From assembly GCF_017876315.1 (NCBI RefSeq), contig NZ_JAGINU010000001.1, positions 1,984,001 through 2,048,000 of the forward strand: DNA of 64,000 nt. Reading direction: 5' to 3'. The translations under genes and the position numbers were made by a program. The DNA comes from Pseudonocardia parietis (GTDB lineage: Bacteria; Actinomycetota; Actinomycetes; Mycobacteriales; Pseudonocardiaceae). Of this stretch, positions 57,932 to 64,000 are shown piece after piece (the first letter of the stretch is position 1; each line of letters begins with the position of its first letter). The notes under the pieces were generated by a model that had not been told where the DNA came from, did no database searches, and saw only the letters and a list, made by a program, of their open reading frames with translations.

Positions 57932-58750
57932 ATGGCCGGCGTGGCGATCACGACGCTGAACGGGGTCCGGCTGTCCTGGACCGACCACGGCGGTGACGGT
58001 CCGCCGGTCGTGCTGGTCATGGGCACCGGCAGCCCGGGCCGGGTCTGGGACGTCCACCAGGTCCCCGCGCTGCGGGCGGCCGGGCTGCGGGTCGTCACGG
58101 TCGACAACCGGGGGATCGCCCCGAGCGACGAGTGCGCAGGCGGGTTCACCGTCGACGACATGGCCGCCGACGTCGCCGCGCTGGTCGAGCACCTCGGCGC
58201 GGGGCCGGCCGCGCTGGTCGGGACCTCGCTCGGCTCGCGGGTGGTGTGCGAGCTCGCGCTGGCCCGCCCGGACCTGGTGCGCCGGGTCGCCGCGCTGGCC
58301 GCGCACGCCCGGCTGAGCCCGGTGCAACGGGCGTACACCGAGGGAATGGTCGACGCGGCCGACGCGGGCGTCGAGCTGCCGGTCCGGCTCTGGGCCGCCA
58401 TGCAGGCTACGCACAACCTGTCACCGTCCACACTCGACGACGACCGGGCGGCCCGGGACTGGCTGGACGTCATCGGCTTCGGCGGTACGGCCGTCCGGCC
58501 CGGGCACCGTGCCCAGCTGCGGGTGTCGCTGGACCTGGGCGACCGCCGGGCCGCGTACCGGGACATCGCCGTGCCGCTGCTGGTCCTCGCCTTCGCCGAC
58601 GACCGCGCGATCCCGGTCCGGCTGTCCCGCGAGGTCGCCGACGCCGTGCCCGGAGCGCGCTACGTCGAGATCGCCGGCGCCGGCCACTACGGCTACCTGG
58701 AGCGCCCGGCCGAGGTGAACCGGGCGCTGGTGGACTTCCTGACCGGCTGA
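57932..58750 (+). CDS. Alpha/beta hydrolase
   Basis: A 272-residue hydrolase: VVLVMGTGSPGRVW, DNRGIAPSDECA, nucleophile elbow LVGTSLGSRVV (Ser), LLVLAFADDRAIPV (Asp) and AGAGHYGYLERP (His). It starts 13 bp after the TreS-like gene and is probably on the same transcript. Similarity to haloperoxidase-like and pimeloyl-ester carboxylesterases suggests a generic esterase. ATG 57932 is used; GTG 57941 is possible. Confidence 0.85.
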   Translation: MAGVAITTLNGVRLSWTDHGGDGPPVVLVMGTGSPGRVWDVHQVPALRAAGLRVVTVDNRGIAPSDECAGGFTVDDMAADVAALVEHLGAGPAALVGTSLGSRVVCELALARPDLVRRVAALAAHARLSPVQRAYTEGMVDAADAGVELPVRLWAAMQATHNLSPSTLDDDRAARDWLDVIGFGGTAVRPGHRAQLRVSLDLGDRRAAYRDIAVPLLVLAFADDRAIPVRLSREVADAVPGARYVEIAGAGHYGYLERPAEVNRALVDFLTG

Positions 58751-58777
58751 TCCTGATCAGGCCGGCTGAGCCCGGTC
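58741..58777. terminator. Possible hairpin between convergent hydrolase and GlgE genes
   Basis: GACCGG (58741-58746) and CCGGTC (58772-58777) can pair, with a second inner hairpin CTGATC/GATCAG at 58747-58760. Both lie across the 25-bp gap and the two stop codons. Structure is plausible but not strong. Confidence 0.3.
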
Positions 58778-60767
58778 AGACCAGCGGGGCCTGCGCCGGC
58801 AGTCGGAGCACGTGCGCCACGCTGTCCTGCGGGACAAGCCGGACGAAGTTGTACTCGCCCCAGCGGAAGGTCTGGCCGGAGATCTCGTCGTGCACGTCGA
58901 CGACGTCGGTGTAGCGCAACCCGAGCGCCGGCATGTCCAGCTTCACCGTGCCCTCCTGGGCGGCGAGGGAGTCCAGAGTGCACACCACGAGCACCTGGTC
59001 ACCGGTCGCCGGGTCGAGCTTGGAGTAGGCGATGAGGTGCTCGTTGTCGACCTCGTGGAAGAGGATCTCGCGCAGCTGCTGCAGCGACGGGTGCGCCCGG
59101 CGGATCTCGTTGAGCTGGGTCAGGTACGGCTCCAGCGAGCGGCCCCGGTTGAGGGCGGCCTCGAAGTCGCGCGGGCGCAGCTCGTACTTCTCCGAGTCGA
59201 GGTACTCCTCACTGCCCGGCTTCACCGGGGTCCCCTCGTACAGCTCGAATCCGGAGTAGACACCCCAGGTCGGTGACATCGTCGCGGCCAGGGTCGCGCG
59301 GATCGCGAACATCGCCGGCCCGCCGGTCTGCAGCGACTCGTGCAGGATGTCCGGGGTGTTGGTGAACAAATTCGGCCGGCACTCGTCCGCGTGCTCCGCG
59401 TGCAGGGTCGCGAAGTCGGCGAGCTCCTCCTTCTCGGTCCGCCACGTGAAGTACGTGTAGGACTGGGTGAAGCCCAGGCGCGCGAGCCCGAACAGCCGGG
59501 CGGGCCGGGTGAAGGCCTCGGCCAGGAACAGGACGTCCGGGTGGTGGTGCTTGACCTCCCAGATCAGCCAGTGCCAGAAGTTCGGCGGCTTGGTGTGCGG
59601 GTTGTCGACGCGGAAGATCTTCACGCCGTGCTCGACCCACTTCAGCACCACGCGCAGGCACTCGGCGTAGACGCCGGCCGGGTCGCGGTCGAAGTTCATC
59701 GGGTAGATGTCCTGGTACCGCTTCGGCGGGTTCTCCGCGTAGGCGATCGTCCCGTCCGGTCGGACGGTGAACCACTCCGGGTGCTCGGCGACCCACGGGT
59801 GGTCCGGCGCGCACTGCAGCGCCAGGTCGAGCGCGATCTCCATCCCGAGCTCGCCCGCCTTGGCGACGAAGGCGTCGAAGTCGTCGAAGTCGCCCAGCTC
59901 GGGGTCGATCGCGTCGTGCCCGCCCGCGGCGGAGCCGATCGCCCACGGCGACCCGACGTCCCCGGGCTCGGCGTGCACGGAGTTGTTGCGGCCCTTGCGG
60001 TGCACCGTGCCGACCGGGTGGATCGGCGGGAGGTAGACGACGTCGAAGCCCATCCGCGCGACCCGGTCCAGCTCCTTGGACGACGTCGCGAACGTGCCGT
60101 GCACCGGCCGGCCGGTCTCGTCGCGGCCGCCGGTGGAGCGCGGGAAGAACTCGTACCAGGAACCGAAGAGGGCGCGCCGGCGGTCGACGTGGATCTGCCG
60201 CTCGGGCCCCCGCGTGATCAGCTCGCGGACCGGGCGTTCGGTCATGATCTTCGTGACGGCGTCGAACAGGGCCGGGGCGACCCGCGTGCGCAGCGGCAGC
60301 GCGGTGTCCCGCAGGGTGTTCGCCGCTCCCAGCAGCAGGTCGCGGCTGTCCCGTTCGGACGGACGACGGCCGACCCGGGACAGCAGCCGGGCGCCGACCT
60401 CCAGGTCGTTGGCCAGCTCCTCGGGGGACTGTCCCGCGGCGATCTTCTTCTCCACGCCCGAGCGCCAGGTCGACCACGGGTCGCTCCAGGCGTCCACCCG
60501 GAAGGTCCAGCGGCCCTCGGTGTCGGGGCACACCCAGGCGACGAACCGGTCGGTGCCGACGCCCTCGGGCTGCATCCGCACGTAACGGGCCTCGCCGGGC
60601 TCGCCGTTCGCGTCCAGCGGGGCGAACACCACGTTCGCGGCGACGGCGTCGTGGCCCTCGCGCCACACGGTCGCCCGGATCGGGACCACCTCGCCGGCGA
60701 CGGCCTTGGCCGGGTCACCCGTCTCCACGAACGGGGTCACCTCGTCGATTCCGAGCCGCCCCGTCAT
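58776..60767 (-). CDS. glgE: Alpha-1,4-glucan:maltose-1-phosphate maltosyltransferase (GlgE)
   Basis: A 663-residue GH13_3 enzyme. The catalytic set is Asp388 ([12 protein letters not shown]), Glu417 (FLAEAFTRP) and Asp473 (NTPD). [21 protein letters not shown] and FFPRSTGG are GlgE-type segments. It transfers maltose from maltose-1-phosphate to an alpha-1,4-glucan chain. Length agrees with Streptomyces and mycobacterial GlgE. It is divergent from glucan phosphorylase. No glgB branching-enzyme gene is seen in the window. Confidence 0.95.
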   Translation of the reverse strand: MTGRLGIDEVTPFVETGDPAKAVAGEVVPIRATVWREGHDAVAANVVFAPLDANGEPGEARYVRMQPEGVGTDRFVAWVCPDTEGRWTFRVDAWSDPWSTWRSGVEKKIAAGQSPEELANDLEVGARLLSRVGRRPSERDSRDLLLGAANTLRDTALPLRTRVAPALFDAVTKIMTERPVRELITRGPERQIHVDRRRALFGSWYEFFPRSTGGRDETGRPVHGTFATSSKELDRVARMGFDVVYLPPIHPVGTVHRKGRNNSVHAEPGDVGSPWAIGSAAGGHDAIDPELGDFDDFDAFVAKAGELGMEIALDLALQCAPDHPWVAEHPEWFTVRPDGTIAYAENPPKRYQDIYPMNFDRDPAGVYAECLRVVLKWVEHGVKIFRVDNPHTKPPNFWHWLIWEVKHHHPDVLFLAEAFTRPARLFGLARLGFTQSYTYFTWRTEKEELADFATLHAEHADECRPNLFTNTPDILHESLQTGGPAMFAIRATLAATMSPTWGVYSGFELYEGTPVKPGSEEYLDSEKYELRPRDFEAALNRGRSLEPYLTQLNEIRRAHPSLQQLREILFHEVDNEHLIAYSKLDPATGDQVLVVCTLDSLAAQEGTVKLDMPALGLRYTDVVDVHDEISGQTFRWGEYNFVRLVPQDSVAHVLRLPAQAPLV

Positions 60768-61049
60768 CGGACGTCACCCCCGTTTTCGCATCGAGCGCTC
60801 ATTCACCGAGCGGATGTGTGCGCCGGGACCGGTGTGGCGCACGGGACAACCGTACCCATCAGAGCCGGTCCGGCGCGCGACGGGACACGGTGCGTCGCAC
60901 CGGTTCCGGTATCGGTTCAGCCGCGGTTTCGCCACCGTTTCCCGGCCCGCGAACCGCTCGGTGTCCGCCGGGCCCGGGCAGCGCCGCGACGACCCGCCCG
61001 AGCAGGTCGCCGCGGGCCGATCCGGGGGCGGGCGACTAGTCTCCGCGCC

Positions 61050-63632
61050 GTGAGAGCCCTCCGTCGATTCACCGTTCGTGCCCAGCTCCCCGGTCCGCTC
61101 GCGCCGCTGCAGACACTGGCCACGAACCTGCGGTGGACGTGGGACGCGCCGACCCGGGACCTGTTCGCCTCGCTCGACCCGCAGGCGTGGGACGCCTGCG
61201 GTCACGACCCGGTCCGGCTGCTCGGCGACATCCCCACCGCGCGGCTCGCCGAGCTGGCCGAGGACGGCGCCGTCGCGGACCGGGTCGCCGAGCAGGCCGC
61301 CGACCTGGAGCGGTACCTGAGCGAGCCGCGCTGGTACCAGAGCGCGCCGGATCCCGGCCTGCCCGCGGCCGTCGGATACTTCTCGATGGAGTTCGGCGTC
61401 TCCGAGGTGCTGCCGAACTACTCCGGTGGCCTCGGGGTGCTCGCCGGCGACCATCTCAAGGCCGCGTCCGACCTGGGCGTGCCGCTGATCGGCGTCGGCC
61501 TGCTGTACCGCTCGGGGTACTTCCGGCAGTCGCTGTCGCTGGACGGCTGGCAGCTCGAGCACTACCCGGCGATCGACCCGCAGGGTCTGCCGCTGCAGCT
61601 GCTCGCGGATCCCGAGGGCGCCCCCGTGCTGGTCCGGGTCGCGATGCCGGAGGACCGGACGCTCTCGGCGCGGGTGTGGCTCGCCCGGGTCGGCCGGGTG
61701 CCGCTGCTGCTGCTCGACACCGACATCGAGGAGAACGAACCCGACCTCCGCGGGGTCACCGACCGGCTCTACGGCGGCGACCAGAACCACCGGATCCAGC
61801 AGGAGATCCTGATCGGGGTCGGCGGCGTCCGTGCGGTCCGGGCGTTCTGCCGGACGAGCGGGCATCCGGCCCCGGAGGTGTTCCACACCAACGAGGGGCA
61901 CGCCGGCTTCCTCGGCCTGGAACGGATCCGCGAGCTGTGCACCGGATCCGCGGTGGCGTCGAACGGGGCGGGACCCTCGTCGAGCTCGGCGGCGACCGTC
62001 TCCGGTTCGGGGCTGGACTTCGACGAGGCCCTCGCCGCCGTCCGCGCCGGCACGGTGTTCACCACGCACACCCCGGTCCCGGCCGGCATCGACCGGTTCG
62101 GGCTCGACCTCGTGCGCCACTACCTCACCGACCGGCTGCTGCCCGGCCTGTCCACCGAACGGCTGCTCGCCCTGGGCGCCGAGGACGACCCGGCGACGTT
62201 CAACATGGCGCACATGGGCCTGCGCCTGGCCCAGCGCGCCAACGGCGTGTCGCAGCTGCACGGCAGCGTCTCCCGCGACATGTTCGGCGGGATGTGGGCG
62301 GGTTTCGACCGCGACGAGGTGCCGATCGGATCGGTCACCAACGGCGTGCACGGCCCGACCTGGGAGGCTCGCCAGGTCACCGAGCTGCTCGGCTCGCCGG
62401 GTCCCGAGGGCATCGCGCAGGAGTCCTCGGCGGTGTCCGACGCCGACCTGTGGGCGCTGCGGAGCGCGCTGCGGTCCCGGCTGGTCGAGGAGGTGCGACG
62501 GCGGGTGCGTGCGGCCTGGCTGGAGCGCGGCGCGTCCGAGCCGGAGCTGGGCTGGACCGACCACGTCTTCGACGCCGACGTGCTGACCGTCGGGTTCGCC
62601 CGCCGGGTGCCGACCTACAAGCGGCTCACCCTGATGCTGCGCGACCCGGATCGGCTGCGCGGGCTGCTGCTCGACGCCCACCGGCCGGTGCAGCTGATCG
62701 TCGCAGGCAAGTCGCACCCCGCCGACGACGACGGCAAGGCGCTCATCCAGCAGATCGTCCGGTTCGCCGACGACGCCGGGGTCCGGCACCGGATCGTGTT
62801 CCTGCCCGACTACGACATGTCGATGGCCCGCTACCTGTACTGGGGCTGCGACGTCTGGCTGAACAACCCGCTGCGCCCGCTGGAGGCCTGCGGGACCTCG
62901 GGCATGAAGTCCGCGCTCAACGGCGGGCTGAACCTGTCCATCCGGGACGGCTGGTGGGACGAGTTCTACGACGGCGCCAACGGCTGGGCCATCCCCACCG
63001 CGGACGGCGTCGAGGACCCGACCCGGCGCGACGACCTGGAGGCCAACGCGCTCTACGAGCTGCTCGCCACGCAGGTCGGTCCGGCGTTCTACGACCGCAC
63101 CGACGGCGTCCCGCACCGCTGGGTGGAGATGGTGCGGCACACGCTCACCACCCTGCGCCCCAAAGTGCAGGCGACCCGGATGGTGCGCGAGTACGTCCAG
63201 GACTGGTACGCCCCGGCCGCCCGGGCCGCCGCGGTCGTCACCGCCGACGACTACGCCGCCGCCCGCGGGCTCGCGCAGTACCGGGACCGGCTGGACAAGG
63301 CCTGGAACGACGTCCGGATCACCGGCGTCGACGTCACCGGGCTTCCGGAGACCCCGGTCGTCGGGTCGCCGATGACCGTCCGGGCGGGCGTCGACCTGGC
63401 GGGTCTGGACCCGTCGGACGTGGTCGTCGAGGCCGTGGTCGGGAGGGTCGACGACGCCGACGAGCTGGCCGATCCGGTCACCGCGGCGATGGAGCACCGC
63501 GGTGACGGCAGCTGGGAGATCGCGGTCCCGCTGCCGCACGCCGGGCTGACCGGCTACACGGTGCGGGTGCTACCGCACCACCCGCACCTGGCCTCCTCGG
63601 TGGAGCTGGGCCGGATCGTGCTGGCGGGGTAG
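61050..63632 (+). CDS. glgP: Alpha-glucan phosphorylase (GlgP, GT35)
   Basis: An 860-residue GT35 protein of the DUF3417-bearing short type. The N-terminal LQTLATNLRWTWDAPTRDLF is DUF3417; then EFGVSEVLPNYSGGLGVLAGDH, FHTNEGHAGF and the PLP Lys in CGTSGMKSALNGGLNLSIRDGW. It releases glucose-1-phosphate from alpha-glucan ends. GTG 61050 (VRALRRFTVRAQLPGPL) is chosen by family alignment; longer in-frame starts run back through the GlgE antisense strand. It is divergent from glgE with a 282-bp gap that shows no clear motif. Confidence 0.93.
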   Translation: MRALRRFTVRAQLPGPLAPLQTLATNLRWTWDAPTRDLFASLDPQAWDACGHDPVRLLGDIPTARLAELAEDGAVADRVAEQAADLERYLSEPRWYQSAPDPGLPAAVGYFSMEFGVSEVLPNYSGGLGVLAGDHLKAASDLGVPLIGVGLLYRSGYFRQSLSLDGWQLEHYPAIDPQGLPLQLLADPEGAPVLVRVAMPEDRTLSARVWLARVGRVPLLLLDTDIEENEPDLRGVTDRLYGGDQNHRIQQEILIGVGGVRAVRAFCRTSGHPAPEVFHTNEGHAGFLGLERIRELCTGSAVASNGAGPSSSSAATVSGSGLDFDEALAAVRAGTVFTTHTPVPAGIDRFGLDLVRHYLTDRLLPGLSTERLLALGAEDDPATFNMAHMGLRLAQRANGVSQLHGSVSRDMFGGMWAGFDRDEVPIGSVTNGVHGPTWEARQVTELLGSPGPEGIAQESSAVSDADLWALRSALRSRLVEEVRRRVRAAWLERGASEPELGWTDHVFDADVLTVGFARRVPTYKRLTLMLRDPDRLRGLLLDAHRPVQLIVAGKSHPADDDGKALIQQIVRFADDAGVRHRIVFLPDYDMSMARYLYWGCDVWLNNPLRPLEACGTSGMKSALNGGLNLSIRDGWWDEFYDGANGWAIPTADGVEDPTRRDDLEANALYELLATQVGPAFYDRTDGVPHRWVEMVRHTLTTLRPKVQATRMVREYVQDWYAPAARAAAVVTADDYAAARGLAQYRDRLDKAWNDVRITGVDVTGLPETPVVGSPMTVRAGVDLAGLDPSDVVVEAVVGRVDDADELADPVTAAMEHRGDGSWEIAVPLPHAGLTGYTVRVLPHHPHLASSVELGRIVLAG

Positions 63633-63639
63633 GCCCGGG

Positions 63640-63849
63640 TCAGGCGCTGGGCTCCTCCAGGGCGCGGACCCGCTCGCACGTGCTCTCCACCTGGTTCCAC
63701 ACCTCGCGAGCCTGGGTGTCGTGGTCCAGCCACCGGGTGGCGGCCGCGGCGGCGTCCTGATCACCGTGGACGGTGAGAACGTGCAGGTCGACGAGCTGGT
63801 CGAGCCATGCCGAGTCCGTCCCGGCCGGGGCGTCGTACGGGTTGTCCAT
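63640..63849 (-). CDS. Small hypothetical protein
   Basis: A 69-residue acidic, mainly helical protein (MDNPYDAPAGTDSAWLDQLV...). The ATG at 63849 follows an AGGAGAG. It is convergent with glgP, with only 7 bp between. No recognisable domain, signal or membrane segment; a small conserved actinobacterial hypothetical is the most that can be said. Confidence 0.6.
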   Translation of the reverse strand: MDNPYDAPAGTDSAWLDQLVDLHVLTVHGDQDAAAAATRWLDHDTQAREVWNQVESTCERVRALEEPSA

Positions 63850-63916
63850 ATCTCTCCTACCTGGGCGGGTGGGCCCCTCCACCTCGTCGTCGGGGCTCGG
63901 GGGCCACACCCCATAT

Positions 63917-63945
63917 GATTGCGCTCGCGCATCCATTGCGCAATC
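63917..63945. promoter_or_regulatory. Inverted repeat at the window end
   Basis: GATTGCGC (63917-63924) and GCGCAATC (63938-63945) are exact inverted repeats 13 bp apart. The right arm also lies in the perfect palindrome ATTGCGCAAT (63935-63944). It lies in the promoter region of the small gene or of a gene beyond the window. Confidence 0.45.
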
Positions 63946-64000
63946 ACGAGTAATGTGACGTGGCAGCCGATGTCGCAGGCAGGTGCTCGGGAGACGACGG

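Noticed and set aside
59340..61049. Long upstream extension of the glucan phosphorylase frame
   Set aside because: It runs antisense through GlgE and has no phosphorylase homology; the family N-terminus begins at GTG 61050.

Overview
The window is very GC-rich, with long actinobacterial-style operons, many GTG starts and ATGA/GTGA stop-start overlaps. Several P450s, KstD-like flavoproteins and a GlgE/maltokinase glucan pathway point to an actinomycete of the Pseudonocardiaceae type; the genus (perhaps Pseudonocardia) is an inference. I saw no rRNA, tRNA, CRISPR array or intact transposase.

Region 1 (1-33.3 kb) is a large catabolic island. It holds the tail of a flavoprotein dehydrogenase, a cluster-variant ferredoxin divergent from a P450, an MFS transporter, a second P450 and a three-subunit molybdenum hydroxylase. 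A second block encodes an AhpD/CMD protein, SDR, a two-repeat protein of unknown function, EthD, cupin and SnoaL-like proteins, a third P450, an SDR and a KstD-like dehydrogenase. A third block carries thiolase, SDR, crotonase and acyl-CoA dehydrogenase. A GntR/FCD regulator then precedes an operon of a second two-repeat paralogue, DUF35 protein, SCP2-type thiolase-like protein, two amidohydrolases, Rieske ferredoxin, AMP-dependent CoA ligase, flavin/2Fe-2S reductase, two SDRs and an Old-Yellow-Enzyme/dienoyl-CoA-reductase-like flavoprotein. Together they look like a route that hydroxylates a cyclic substrate (P450s and Mo enzyme), activates it as a CoA thioester and shortens it by beta-oxidation and retro-aldol cleavage. 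The substrate cannot be read from the sequence. AT-rich operator-like islands sit at several promoters.

Region 2 (33.3-36.0 kb) is a poorly coding, apparently degraded stretch followed by a lone P450 with lower GC, probably acquired by transfer. Region 3 (36.2-39.5 kb) holds a crotonase, a NarL/DesK-type two-component pair and a small membrane protein.

Region 4 (39.5-49.5 kb) is a second acyl-CoA degradation cluster: three acyl-CoA dehydrogenases, an APH-type kinase with a DUF6285-like tail, two crotonases, an SDR and a CoA ligase around a TetR gene. Related CGATCGTT-type palindromes lie upstream of its transcription units, suggesting one TetR regulon.

Region 5 (49.6-53.9 kb) has a small nucleotidyltransferase and a tightly overlapping operon for a DedA-like membrane protein, two GT4 glycosyltransferases and an alpha/beta hydrolase. 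Region 6 (54.0-63.6 kb) is alpha-glucan/trehalose metabolism: maltokinase, a TreS-like GH13 protein, GlgE and glucan phosphorylase, with an alpha/beta hydrolase between. A 69-residue hypothetical gene and an inverted repeat close the window.
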